Below are positions 17,422 through 27,530 of a DNA stretch of 64,000 nucleotides, in pieces (the stretch's first letter is position 1; every line of letters begins with the position of its first letter). Source of the DNA: Phycisphaerales bacterium (GTDB lineage Bacteria > Planctomycetota > Phycisphaerae > UBA1845 > UTPLA1); the NCBI GenBank assembly GCA_022360095.1, contig JAKSDK010000487.1, forward strand, positions 147,495-211,494. The letters run 5' to 3'. The translations under genes and the position numbers were made by a program. Under the pieces are notes generated by a model that saw only the letters and a list, made by a program, of their open reading frames with translations, made no database searches and was not told the origin of the DNA.

Positions 17422-17796
17422 TCATTTCTTCTTGGCTTTACGTTTAACCTTGCTTTTCTTCCTGCTGGGCCGCTTGCCGGACTCGACCTTGTATTTGATC
17501 TCCGTCAGGCGCGTCGCCCACAGTGAGCTGTAGTCTGTCGTCCAACGGTCATAGATCATCTGGATCGGGATCGCGTTAAAGTACATCCTGCGATCCCGAC
17601 CTTTCTTTTCCGCGACAATCAAATCTGCGGTTTCGAGCAGGCGCAAATGCTTCATGACCGCGATGCGGCTCATATCGAAGTGCGCACAGACATCGTTGAC
17701 ATTGCAGCCGGGTGCATTCTTGACGATGTCGAGAATTCGCCGCCGCGTCGCGCTGCCCAGCGCCTGAAAGATGACATCCATCGACTCAGGCGTCAT
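17422..17796 (-). CDS. ArsR/SmtB-family transcriptional regulator, autoregulated operon head
   Basis: 124 residues. The winged helix-turn-helix spans residues 5-85 (MDVIFQALGSATRRRILDIV, VNDVCAHFDMSRIAVMKHLR for the reading helix, then LIVAEKKGRDRRMYFNAIP for the wing). No metal-binding CxC motif is present, so it belongs to the SRPBCC-associated branch rather than the metal sensors. The C-terminus is a lysine/arginine run (KRPSRKKSKVKRKAKKK). No Shine-Dalgarno sequence stands before the ATG at 17796. A perfect palindrome overlaps the start codon, implying self-repression and perhaps a very short leader. Confidence 0.9.
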   Translation of the reverse strand: MTPESMDVIFQALGSATRRRILDIVKNAPGCNVNDVCAHFDMSRIAVMKHLRLLETADLIVAEKKGRDRRMYFNAIPIQMIYDRWTTDYSSLWATRLTEIKYKVESGKRPSRKKSKVKRKAKKK

Positions 17797-17836
17797 ATGT
17801 AACTTATAGGTTACATATTATTGGATGGCATGTCAA
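17795..17836 (-). promoter_or_regulatory. ArsR operator palindrome and promoter
   Basis: A perfect inverted repeat, ATATGTAAC (17795-17803) and GTTACATAT (17810-17818) with a 6-base spacer, overlaps the ArsR start codon. On the minus strand a consensus -35 TTGACA lies at 17836-17831; 17 bases further a weak -10 (TAACCT, 17813-17808) falls inside the palindrome. Binding there would block RNA polymerase. This is the expected design of an autorepressed ArsR operon. The exact transcription start is inferred. Confidence 0.72.
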
Positions 17837-17874
17837 GCCTCGAATTCATTTTTTTTCAGGCGTGATAACGAAAC

Positions 17875-19287
<1,413 letters not shown>

Positions 19288-19424
19288 AGTGTCCCTATTG
19301 TAGGGGTTGCCGGGGAGCCCTTCTATTCGAACTTCCGAGCATTGGAGAAATGGTATAGAATCCGGGTGTGTTCGGTATCGATAATACGTAACTTGTAACA
19401 TTAGGGAGGAGGTGCCTACGCATC

Positions 19425-20366
19425 ATGAGCGCGATCACTTCCGTTGACTGGGAAGCCGTTCAAAAGGACGTTCTCTGCCCACTCTGTGATTACAACCTGC
19501 GCGGGCTTACCGAACCCCGCTGTCCGGAATGCGGTTACCGGTTCGAATGGCCGGATGTGCTCGACCCGTCACGTCGCATTCACTCGTACGTTTTTGAACA
19601 CCACCCCGATCGCAACATGTGGTCGTTCTGGAAGACCTTGCTTGGCGGCTTGAGGCCTCGGAGGTTTTGGCTGTCCCTGCATCCGGCTCAACCGTATTCT
19701 CCCAGGCGGCTCGTCCTTTACTGGTTGATTTATTCGAGCTTCACTTTGGTCGCCGTGCTATTGGCGGTCAGCTGGATGTGCGTTGAGACTTCCCGCCGGA
19801 ATCGCGTCTCACGCCCCATCGTTCTCGCCCAGGCCCAGAACGGCGTCCCGATATACTGGCATCGAGAATCTTTTCTTGAGCAATTCGACTCCATCGAACA
19901 ATACGTTGACCTGATGTACCCGGTGGATCCCATTCCCGTGATCAGACACGTCCTTTCGTTGCTTGGCGGAGCCTTGATCCTGATCTCGCTCCTGATGATC
20001 TCATGGCCCTGGTTGTCGGTCCTGGCGATGTCTGTTTTTGGAATCTCGATGCGGCACGCTCGTGTCCGTCCGATCCACATTTGCCGCTCGGCGCTTTACA
20101 GTTTTGACCATTCGATCTTGGTAGGCGTTTCAATTATTTTGAGCGTTGGCGGGATCGTGACGAGGCAGCTGAATCTGCAACACTTCTTTTTGATTCTTCC
20201 CATCATTTACATGATTGTCTTAATTGTGTATATCTACAGACTCTGTGTTGCGTACACGAAATACCTGCAGTTCCACTGGCCGATTCCGGTGGTGTTAACC
20301 TCGCAGTTTCTCCTTTGCTTGGCGCTCTTCGTCGTCTTCATGCATTTTTCCATGCGTTCGTTCTGA
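19425..20366 (+). CDS. Zinc-ribbon membrane protein, unknown function
   Basis: 313 residues. A cytoplasmic zinc ribbon is visible at residues 18-36 (CPLCDYNLRGLTEPRCPECG), followed by a hydrophilic linker and four or five transmembrane helices (about 100-125, 170-200, 228-245, 252-275, 285-308). The CPxCxYNLRGL-xxxRCPECG pattern recurs in many uncharacterised planctomycete membrane proteins; a second, shorter example lies at 53822-54235 on the other strand. The ATG at 19425 has GGGAGGAGG upstream. Not operonic with its left neighbour; the kynurenine promoter begins just after its stop. Confidence 0.75.
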   Translation: MSAITSVDWEAVQKDVLCPLCDYNLRGLTEPRCPECGYRFEWPDVLDPSRRIHSYVFEHHPDRNMWSFWKTLLGGLRPRRFWLSLHPAQPYSPRRLVLYWLIYSSFTLVAVLLAVSWMCVETSRRNRVSRPIVLAQAQNGVPIYWHRESFLEQFDSIEQYVDLMYPVDPIPVIRHVLSLLGGALILISLLMISWPWLSVLAMSVFGISMRHARVRPIHICRSALYSFDHSILVGVSIILSVGGIVTRQLNLQHFFLILPIIYMIVLIVYIYRLCVAYTKYLQFHWPIPVVLTSQFLLCLALFVVFMHFSMRSF

Positions 20367-20393
20367 CGCATGGAACGCATCCGCTCATCTTCA

Positions 20394-20421
20394 TTGACAC
20401 AACGACGCATTCGGATACAAT
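20394..20421 (+). promoter_or_regulatory. Near-consensus housekeeping promoter of the kynurenine operon
   Basis: TTGACA at 20394-20399, a 16-base spacer, and TACAAT at 20416-20421, 44 bases before the start codon at 20466. Both boxes match the sigma-70 consensus at 11 of 12 positions, so expression is probably strong or held in check by a repressor not visible here. Confidence 0.75.
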
Positions 20422-20465
20422 GGTTTCGCATCGTTGAAAAGTTGATTCACAAATAGAGGTGGTCC

Positions 20466-20996
20466 ATGAAGACGCAAAGTCCGATCAATCTGAACAATTG
20501 GATCGAAGAGCACCGCAACGATTTCAAGCCGCCCGTCGGCAACAAGTATCTCTACAACGGGCGTGACTTTTTCGTGATGGTCATCGCCGGGCCGAATGCC
20601 CGAAATGACTTCCACGTCGTCGACTCCGAGGAGTATTTCTATCAGCTTAAGGGCGACATCATCGTCAAGACGCGCGAGGACGGAAAAATCATCGATCACA
20701 AGGTCCGCGAGGGCGAGACCTTCTTCATTCCCGCGAATGTGCCGCATTGCCCCTGTCGGCCACCGAACACGCTGGGCGCCGTCGTCGAGAAAACACGACA
20801 CGCCGGTCAACTGGAGCATATCGTGTTTTACTGCCAGGGCTGCGGCGAACTTGTGGAGGACATCGAGTTCGACTGCAAGGACATCGTCGAACATTTCCGT
20901 GATACGATGGAGGCCTTTTGGAAAGACGACACTCGACGCGTCTGCAAGCAGTGCGGAAAGACGGTGGAGAAGCCCGGTCCGTTCCAAATGCCGTAA
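20466..20996 (+). CDS. nbaC: 3-hydroxyanthranilate 3,4-dioxygenase
   Basis: 176 residues, the usual bacterial length. The cupin iron site is visible: Arg in NARNDFHVVDSEEYFYQLKG with His and Glu as ligands, and His in PANVPHCPCRPPNTLG. The C-terminal rubredoxin-like zinc site has two CxxC pairs (CQGC and CKQC), as in the bacterial enzyme. It opens the ring of 3-hydroxyanthranilate to 2-amino-3-carboxymuconate semialdehyde in the cytoplasm. It is first in an operon with the decarboxylase and kynureninase; AGAGGTGG precedes the ATG. Confidence 0.95.
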   Translation: MKTQSPINLNNWIEEHRNDFKPPVGNKYLYNGRDFFVMVIAGPNARNDFHVVDSEEYFYQLKGDIIVKTREDGKIIDHKVREGETFFIPANVPHCPCRPPNTLGAVVEKTRHAGQLEHIVFYCQGCGELVEDIEFDCKDIVEHFRDTMEAFWKDDTRRVCKQCGKTVEKPGPFQMP

Positions 20997-21028
20997 GCTG
21001 ACCGCCGACGAAGACCCCACGCGCGTTC

Positions 21029-22045
21029 ATGAAAATCGACCTCCACACCCACATTCTTCCCGAGTCCTGGCCCGATCTGCGCGAGCGCTACGGCTACGGC
21101 GGCTTTGTACAGTTGGAACATCATGAACCTTGCCGTGCAAAGATGCTGATCGACGGCAAGTGCTTTCGTGAGATCGAGGACAACTGCTGGCACACCCCGA
21201 AGCGAATCTTCGATTGCGATACGGCCGGCGTCGACGTGCAGGTGATCTCCACCGTGCCGGTCATGTTCAGCTACTGGGCCAAGCCGGAGCATACACTCGA
21301 TCTGTCAAAGATTCTCAATGACCACATCGCCGGTGTCGTCGCGGAACATCCGAAGCGTTTCACCGGTCTTGGCACGGTGCCCATGCAGGATGCCGACCTT
21401 GCCGTCCGCGAGTTGGAACGGTGTGTGAAGGAGTTGCACCTTCCCGGCGTGGAAGTCGGCAGCAACGTCAATGACATGAATCTGAACGATCCGTCGCTCT
21501 TTCCGATCTTTGAGGCTGCACAGGACCTCGGGGCCGCGATCTTCGTCCATCCCTGGGACGTAATCGGCAAGGAGCGGATGCCGAAATATTGGCTTCCCTG
21601 GCTTGTCGGCATGCCTGCCACGACGACCACGGCGATTTGCTCTTTGATCTTCGGCGGTGTGCTGGAGCGCCTGCCGAATCTTCGCATCGCTTTCGCGCAC
21701 TGTGGGGGATCATTTCCATTTACCATCGGACGCATCGAGCATGGCTTCCAGGTCAGGCCTGATCTTTGCGCTGTGGACAATCACCGAAATCCCCGCGAAT
21801 ATCTCCGACGGTTCTATCTCGACACCCTTGTACACGATGCCGACGCCCTGCGTTACGTCATCCAGATCGTCGGGGCGGATCGGCTTGCGCTCGGATCGGA
21901 TTATCCGTTCCCGCTCGGCGAAGCCGAGCCCGGCAAGCTGATCGAGTCGATGGATGATTTGTCATCCGATACAAAAGAAAGGTTATTGTCCGGCACGGCA
22001 CTGGAATTCCTCAACCTCAAGAAGGAAAACTTCCTCTCGTCCTGA
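21029..22045 (+). CDS. nbaD: 2-amino-3-carboxymuconate-6-semialdehyde decarboxylase (ACMSD)
   Basis: 338 residues, amidohydrolase fold. The metal ligands are visible: HxH in MKIDLHTHILPESWPD, His in AIFVHPWDVIG, His in IAFAHCGGSFPF (general base region), and Asp in LALGSDYPFPLGE. The sequence PVMFSYWAKPEHTLDL and the LPGVEVGSNVNDMNL stretch are typical of ACMSD. It removes CO2 from the product of the preceding enzyme, giving 2-aminomuconate semialdehyde and diverting carbon away from quinolinate and NAD. It starts 32 bases after the dioxygenase and has a weak ribosome site, suggesting coupled expression. Confidence 0.94.
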   Translation: MKIDLHTHILPESWPDLRERYGYGGFVQLEHHEPCRAKMLIDGKCFREIEDNCWHTPKRIFDCDTAGVDVQVISTVPVMFSYWAKPEHTLDLSKILNDHIAGVVAEHPKRFTGLGTVPMQDADLAVRELERCVKELHLPGVEVGSNVNDMNLNDPSLFPIFEAAQDLGAAIFVHPWDVIGKERMPKYWLPWLVGMPATTTTAICSLIFGGVLERLPNLRIAFAHCGGSFPFTIGRIEHGFQVRPDLCAVDNHRNPREYLRRFYLDTLVHDADALRYVIQIVGADRLALGSDYPFPLGEAEPGKLIESMDDLSSDTKERLLSGTALEFLNLKKENFLSS

Positions 22046-22074
22046 GAAATCTTGACGCAAGCGAACGAACGCCT

Positions 22075-23343
22075 ATGACTTTCCAATCCGACGAATCCTT
22101 CGCGCAGAAGCTCGACGCCGAAGATCCGTTGCGCCATTACCGTGATCGGTTTCATCTTCCCATCGGCCCCGACGGGCAACCCGTGATCTACTTCGCCGGG
22201 AACTCACTGGGGCTTCAGCCGAAAACGGCCCGGGAGGCCGTCGTACAGGAGTTGGAGGACTGGGCGCGACTCGGCGTCGATGCCCATTTTGAAGGCAGGA
22301 CGCCCTGGTATCCATACCACGAGGTTTTCCGTGAGACCGGCGCCAGACTTGTCGGCGCGAACCCTGGTGAAGTCGTCATGATGAACAGTCTGACGGTCAA
22401 CTTACACCTGATGATGGTCTCGTTCTATCGACCGACTCGGGAGCGTCATAAGATCGTGATCGACTGGCCTTGTTTTCCATCCGATATTTATGCCGTCAAG
22501 ACGCAAATCGCCACCCACGGTTACGATCCGGCCGACGCGTTGATCATCGCGAAGCCGCGTGAGGGGGAGCACACGATTCGGGCCGAAGACGTTGAGGCAA
22601 CGCTCGATCGTGAAGGCGCACAAATCGCCCTCGTGTTGACTGCAGGTGTCAATTTCTTCACCGGCCAAGTCATGGACATGCCGCGTCTCATCACGGCCGC
22701 CCGTCAGCATGGCTGCCGAATCGGGCTTGACCTGGCTCATGCCGCGGGGAACATTCCCCTGTCGCTGCACGACTGGGGCGTCGATTTCGCCGTGTGGTGC
22801 AGTTACAAGTATCTAAATTCCGGCCCCGGCGCCGTGGCCGGCTGTTTCGTGCATGAACGTCATGGCAAAAATCCCGACCTCCCTCGCTTCGCAGGCTGGT
22901 GGGGCAACGACCCGGACACCCGGTTCAAAATGCACCTGCTTCCCGATTTCACTCCTCGTGCCGGGGCCGACGGCTGGCAGATCAGCAATCCACCGATCAT
23001 GGCCATGGCTCCGCTAAAGGCGTCGATCGAACTTTTCGACGAAGCCGGCATGACCGCCTTGCGTGCAAAGTCTGAGAAACTGACGGGCTACCTGCAGGAC
23101 CTGATCGATCGGATGCCCAGCGATCAATATGAAGTGATTACGCCGAGCGATCCGGCAAAGCGCGGATGCCAGCTCTCGATCCTGGCGCACGACGATCCGA
23201 AGTCACTGTTCAGGAGATTGCAAAGCCATCGCGTGATCGGCGACTTTCGCGAGCCGAACGTCATCCGTGTGGCCCCCGTGCCGTTGTACAACACGTTTCA
23301 TGACGTATGGCGTTTTGCTCAGATACTCTCCGCGCACCGATAA
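22075..23343 (+). CDS. kynU: Kynureninase
   Basis: 422 residues, full length. This is a fold-type I PLP enzyme: DxxHAxGN-like site LDLAHAAGNIPLSLHDWGVD, and the PLP lysine in WCSYKYLNSGPGAVAG. Further family signatures are FAGNSLGLQP and WWGNDPDTRFKM. It cleaves kynurenine or 3-hydroxykynurenine to (3-hydroxy)anthranilate and alanine. Last gene of the three-gene operon, 29 bases after the decarboxylase. The upstream steps (tryptophan dioxygenase, formamidase, kynurenine 3-monooxygenase) are not in the window. Confidence 0.95.
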   Translation: MTFQSDESFAQKLDAEDPLRHYRDRFHLPIGPDGQPVIYFAGNSLGLQPKTAREAVVQELEDWARLGVDAHFEGRTPWYPYHEVFRETGARLVGANPGEVVMMNSLTVNLHLMMVSFYRPTRERHKIVIDWPCFPSDIYAVKTQIATHGYDPADALIIAKPREGEHTIRAEDVEATLDREGAQIALVLTAGVNFFTGQVMDMPRLITAARQHGCRIGLDLAHAAGNIPLSLHDWGVDFAVWCSYKYLNSGPGAVAGCFVHERHGKNPDLPRFAGWWGNDPDTRFKMHLLPDFTPRAGADGWQISNPPIMAMAPLKASIELFDEAGMTALRAKSEKLTGYLQDLIDRMPSDQYEVITPSDPAKRGCQLSILAHDDPKSLFRRLQSHRVIGDFREPNVIRVAPVPLYNTFHDVWRFAQILSAHR

Positions 23344-23354
23344 TCGACGGTGTG

Positions 23355-24635
23355 TTAAAACGCGCCCTTGCCCAGTGTGACTTCCATAAGTGAGAAGTCG
23401 TCCTCGAAGGCGTCCCCATCCTGCAATTCGCGGAGTTTGCCGCGAATCCTGTCAATCCGGTCCGAGACGGATTGCGACTGCACAACGACGTCTTTGAAAC
23501 CGTCAAGCCCGAGCATCTCGCCGCCATGCTTGTTGAGTTCAAACGCGCCGTCGGTGAACAGATAGAGACGGCTGCCCGGCCGGACTTGGACGGATGTCCC
23601 GTCTACCGGTGTCTCTTCCACGCCGACGATGAGCCCCTGCGAGTGCAAATCACGAACGGCACCTTCGGATTCGACCAACATGGCCGGAGGATGGCCGGCA
23701 CCGACGTACCGAAGTTCACGAGTCACACGGTGGTACACGCCATACCACCCCGTGAAGAACTTGTCATCGTGCTTGGCCATGGGAAACGCACGATTCAAGC
23801 CGGCGACCACCGACGTCGGATCCCCGAAATCCACTTCGGGAAGTGTCTGGCGACGGAGCGCCGCCTGAACAGAACTCGCGAGCAGTGCCGCGCCGACGCC
23901 GTGTCCCATGACGTCGGCCAGGTAGATCGCCAGCCGATCATCATCGAGCCAGTGGTAACCGAAGATGTCGCCGCCGAGTTTCGAGCTGGCTTCGAAACAC
24001 CAGCGAATCTGCACGTCACCCACCGTGATCGGCTTCGGAAGCAGCGAACGAACGTAACGGGCCGCATCATCCAGCTCCTCCTGCAACTTTTCCTGCGTAC
24101 GCAACAATCGTGTTTTCGTGTCGATCAACTCGTGCTGCGCGGCAATGAGATCGACCATGTTCAGTTCGTGCTCGGCAAGTTCGGCAAGACGCTTGAGGGT
24201 CCCCAGGGGCATGCCGTCGGGATCCCGCGGCATCCGATCGGCGATACACAACGTGCCCACGGCGTGGCCGTTCGGACCCACCAGGGGATGTCCCGCGTAG
24301 AAACGAATGTGCGGGTCGTTCACGACCAACGGATTATCCTGAAAGCGCTCGTCGGACACCGCGTCCGGAATAATCAGCGGCTCTTCCTGGAGAATCGTGT
24401 GGCTGCAAAAAGACACGCGGCGTCCCGTCTCGTCCGCCGTGATCCCGCACTTCGCCTTGAACCATTGCCGATCCGCGTCGACAAGCGCGATGTAGGCGAT
24501 TGGAACATCGAAGACTTCGGTAGCCAGCTTCACAATGCGATCAAAGCGCTCTTCCGGCGGCGTGTCCAATATATGAAGCGCTCGCAGGTCGGCCAGCCGT
24601 TCCTGTTCATTCGGCGGTGCTGAGGCAGCAATCAT
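23355..24635 (-). CDS. GAF-domain PP2C (SpoIIE/RsbU-type) serine phosphatase
   Basis: 426 residues, soluble. Residues 5-165 are a GAF domain (RLADLRALHILDTPPEERFD.. FDVPIAYIALVDADRQWFKA.. FCSHTI). A short coiled coil (LLRTQEKLQEELDDAARYV) leads to the SpoIIE/RsbU phosphatase domain, with metal-site motifs LGGDIFGY, YLADVMGHGVGAALLAS and LFTDGAFELN, and a final DDFSLMEV. Such proteins dephosphorylate anti-anti-sigma factors in partner-switching stress pathways; no such partner is encoded nearby. GGAG stands before the ATG. Convergent with kynU, only 11 bases apart. Confidence 0.92.
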   Translation of the reverse strand: MIAASAPPNEQERLADLRALHILDTPPEERFDRIVKLATEVFDVPIAYIALVDADRQWFKAKCGITADETGRRVSFCSHTILQEEPLIIPDAVSDERFQDNPLVVNDPHIRFYAGHPLVGPNGHAVGTLCIADRMPRDPDGMPLGTLKRLAELAEHELNMVDLIAAQHELIDTKTRLLRTQEKLQEELDDAARYVRSLLPKPITVGDVQIRWCFEASSKLGGDIFGYHWLDDDRLAIYLADVMGHGVGAALLASSVQAALRRQTLPEVDFGDPTSVVAGLNRAFPMAKHDDKFFTGWYGVYHRVTRELRYVGAGHPPAMLVESEGAVRDLHSQGLIVGVEETPVDGTSVQVRPGSRLYLFTDGAFELNKHGGEMLGLDGFKDVVVQSQSVSDRIDRIRGKLRELQDGDAFEDDFSLMEVTLGKGAF

Positions 24636-24856
24636 CGGGACAACTCCAATAACACACCAAGTCTTAACGGAATAAACGCCGAAGTGTTACGCAAGTTTTG
24701 ACTGCGCGCATTCCTTCACCTGACGTCCTGACTCAACACCGCATCGCCTGCTGACGTGCCGCGATATGGGTCTTGCATTATAGCACGCCCCACACCAAGC
24801 ATGATCGCCGCTTCGGCATCGCCCGAACGGTAGACGATTGGACGCCTAGAAATGTG

Positions 24857-26230
24857 TCAGTCGCGAACAGGCAGGCGGATTTCGACGATCAAACCACCTT
24901 CTGAAGCTGTTCGCGCCTTGACGGTTCCCCCGTGTAGCTGCACGGCGCGTTTCGTGATCGCGAGTCCGAGGCCTGCGCCCCCAGTCTCTCGATCACGAGC
25001 ATTCGACACGCGGTAAAATGGTTCAAAAAGCCTTCCCAGGGCTTCTTCCGGAACACCCGGGCCGTGATCTCTTACATGGATCAAGGCCTGGGATTCATCA
25101 CCGTCAATCTCCCGGGACAGCGCCACTTCGACACACGTACCCTCCTCAGTATACAGAATGGCGTTGCGGATGACATTTTCGATCGCGCTCCTCAGTAGCC
25201 TGGGTGAGCCACACAATGTCATACGCTCACCGACCACTTCTCGAACCAAGCGATTGCGACCACGGGCCTCAAAATCAGCGTCCACGACAATATCCTTCAC
25301 AAGCTGGTCGAGCCGAATGTCCGTCTTCGGCGCGTCATCCAGTTCGTTTTCAAGGCGTGTGATGGTGAGGAGGTGACCAATAAGCTCGTTGAGGCTTCCC
25401 GCTTCGCGCTCGATCCGGTCAAGCGATTCTTCGACGTTCGAACCCGCCCGCTTCCTGGCGAGTCCCAGCGCCACGCTCAGTCGAGCCAAGGGGGAACGCA
25501 ATTCATGAGAAACGTCCCGGAGTAACTCTCGCTGCGCCGTGATCAAATTCCGCAGACGTTCCGCCATGCGATTGAACTCACGGCCCAAATGCCCGATCTC
25601 ATCTCGCCGATCGGTGAGCGTTTCGTCAACATGGATATCAAGGTCTCCGACGGCAAGCGCGGAGGTCGCCGTCCGGAGCTTGATCAGCGGACTCGTCAAA
25701 TACCTCGCCAGCCAATAACAAACGACGGCGGTCGCGAAAAGACCGGCGATCACGAGTATTCCGATGGGAACGGCGATCCTGGGCGCCAACGTCGCAAACG
25801 GCGGCCTGGTTAATTGGTTTGCAATGACATAGGTTTCCTTCTTCGGACCCGTAAGCCGCCTGGCGATGACTCCCGTTGAAGCGTCACGCTGGACGTCATC
25901 GGACCGCATGGCGCTGATGGCGAGATCCGTCACATCCGAAGGGGTGTTTCGGCCGCGCAATTCGCTCGCTTGGGCATCCAACAAGTAGGTCCGGACACCC
26001 TGGGTTTTTTCCATAAGTTCAAGATCTTCGACAACACTCGCAAGGCCCTCACGGGGAAACCGGTTGGACGCAATTCGGCAATAGAAATCCAATGATTTTT
26101 CGGCAGGCATCAGCCAGAACCTTGGCACTCCGCTTGGTCGAAAGCGAATAAACGAAACAACGATCGCCATTTGTATCAGAGATGCGGCGAGGAAATACAA
26201 AACGAAAATTCTGAGAAACATGCTGCGCAT
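24857..26230 (-). CDS. CpxA-like membrane sensor histidine kinase
   Basis: 457 residues. Two transmembrane helices (about 5-27 and 151-173) flank a periplasmic sensor of about 120 residues without a known fold. Then come HAMP (YLTSPLIKLRTATSALAVGD), HisKA with His242 in LLRDVSHELRSPLARLSVAL, and HATPase_c (NVIRNAILYTEEG, VRDHGPGVPEE, GGAGLGLAITKRAVQLHGG). Layout and sequence resemble CpxA. It lies 37 bases downstream of its response regulator in the same operon. A Spy/CpxP-like gene is divergent to the pair, which supports an envelope-stress role. Confidence 0.9.
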   Translation of the reverse strand: MRSMFLRIFVLYFLAASLIQMAIVVSFIRFRPSGVPRFWLMPAEKSLDFYCRIASNRFPREGLASVVEDLELMEKTQGVRTYLLDAQASELRGRNTPSDVTDLAISAMRSDDVQRDASTGVIARRLTGPKKETYVIANQLTRPPFATLAPRIAVPIGILVIAGLFATAVVCYWLARYLTSPLIKLRTATSALAVGDLDIHVDETLTDRRDEIGHLGREFNRMAERLRNLITAQRELLRDVSHELRSPLARLSVALGLARKRAGSNVEESLDRIEREAGSLNELIGHLLTITRLENELDDAPKTDIRLDQLVKDIVVDADFEARGRNRLVREVVGERMTLCGSPRLLRSAIENVIRNAILYTEEGTCVEVALSREIDGDESQALIHVRDHGPGVPEEALGRLFEPFYRVSNARDRETGGAGLGLAITKRAVQLHGGTVKARTASEGGLIVEIRLPVRD

Positions 26231-26267
26231 GATGTACCCTCGCCCCGTGCTGTGATCCGTGATCCGC

Positions 26268-27008
26268 CTATTCGCCCGCGGCGGCCCGACGGCTCATGTC
26301 TTCGACGATTCCGGAAATCACATAGAGATAGCCTACGCTACGCACTGCTTTGATCCGTTTTGCCTTGTCCGGCATCGGCCCCAGCTTTTTACGGATGTTA
26401 CTGACATGCATATCGATGGCGCGATCAAAGGGGGACGATTCCCGGCCTAATACGGCTTTGGACAAGTCATTGCGACTCACGACGCTGCCTGCGTTGCGCA
26501 TCAGCAGTTCGAGCAGATCAAACTCCGCAGAGGTCATTTCCACGTTGTTGCCGGCAACCGTGACGCCTCGCGCGCCGATATCCAGCTTGACGTCGCTGAT
26601 CGTAAAAACCTCCGGCTTTGCCGCCATCGAACCGTTCGACGTGTCGTCGCCCGTCCGCCTCAGAATGGCGCGAATTCGGGCCACGAGTTCCCGCGGATTG
26701 AAAGGCTTCGACAAGTAATCATCGGCCCCCATTTCCAATCCCACGATGCGATCGACCTCATCGCCTCGTGCCGTCAACATCAACACAGGCATAATCGATT
26801 GTTCGCGAATCTGTCGAAGGACTTCGGTTCCGCTGATACCGGGGAGCATGATGTCTACGATGACGAGGCGATAATTCGCAGACATCGCCTGCGTAAGACC
26901 GTTCTCACCATCGTGAACCGTGTCGAGACAGAAGCCTTCCTGCGTGAGGTATTCCACCAGAAGCTTGCAAAGCTCGCGATCGTCATCGATCAGTAATATT
27001 TTGTCCAT
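26268..27008 (-). CDS. CpxR/OmpR-family response regulator
   Basis: 246 residues from the ATG at 27008 (MDKILLIDDDRELCKLLVEY), preceded by AGGGG; the frame runs to 27068 without support. The receiver domain has the acidic pair, the phospho-acceptor in LVIVDIMLPGISG and Lys in DDYLSKPFNPREL. The C-terminal winged helix of the OmpR type is clear (MTSAEFDLLELLMRNAGSVV, DMHVSNIRKKLG, IKAVRSVGYLY). It is first in the two-gene operon with the CpxA-like kinase. A 520-base divergent control region separates it from the Spy/CpxP-like gene. Confidence 0.93.
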   Translation of the reverse strand: MDKILLIDDDRELCKLLVEYLTQEGFCLDTVHDGENGLTQAMSANYRLVIVDIMLPGISGTEVLRQIREQSIMPVLMLTARGDEVDRIVGLEMGADDYLSKPFNPRELVARIRAILRRTGDDTSNGSMAAKPEVFTISDVKLDIGARGVTVAGNNVEMTSAEFDLLELLMRNAGSVVSRNDLSKAVLGRESSPFDRAIDMHVSNIRKKLGPMPDKAKRIKAVRSVGYLYVISGIVEDMSRRAAAGE

Positions 27009-27530
27009 GTCGTGCCCCTGTGACATCGAACGAATTTTAGCCGGACATCCAACGCAATACTCTTTCAAGCATAATCAGGATTGTAAAGAAATGTCAGAAA
27101 AACGCGCGGTCTCTTTACAAAACTAGACAAAGAGTTATGGCAATACGCCTGCCGATCCGTCGTTCAACTATGTACACGAACATGACCTCGCTGGATTCAC
27201 GCGCGACCTCGTCCTCCGCGGCACGGTCGTCACTCCGATTCCTCACATGACACTTTGCCGAAAGCCCGAGAGTCGCAAAAACCCATTTGTTCAACGATGA
27301 AATGTATACTTCCGGCTCAATTAATGCTCACTCTTCCCACATTCATGAGGATTTGCAGTTTTGTCAAGAAAAGTAAATGGGTCATCACAATTGCTAACAG
27401 AACTTTACCAAAGCGTGACGGACTTCTCCGATTCTCGCGTCGATAATTACCTGAAAGCATGGGCAAGTGCCCAGGCAATCCTCCCCTCCCCCCGCGGATC
27501 GTTGATCCAAAACAAAAAAGGAGACAGCCG
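27009..27530. promoter_or_regulatory. Divergent control region of the Cpx-like system
   Basis: About 520 bases without a gene between the regulator and the Spy/CpxP-like lipoprotein. A perfect inverted repeat TTGTAAAG (27081-27088) and CTTTACAA (27113-27120) lies 73 bases before the regulator start. The left arm contains GTAAA, then five bases, then GTCAG, a partial match to the enterobacterial CpxR box (GTAAA-N5-GTAAA). A further CTTTACC occurs near 27402. These may be binding sites for the regulator; that is inference. Confidence 0.45.
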
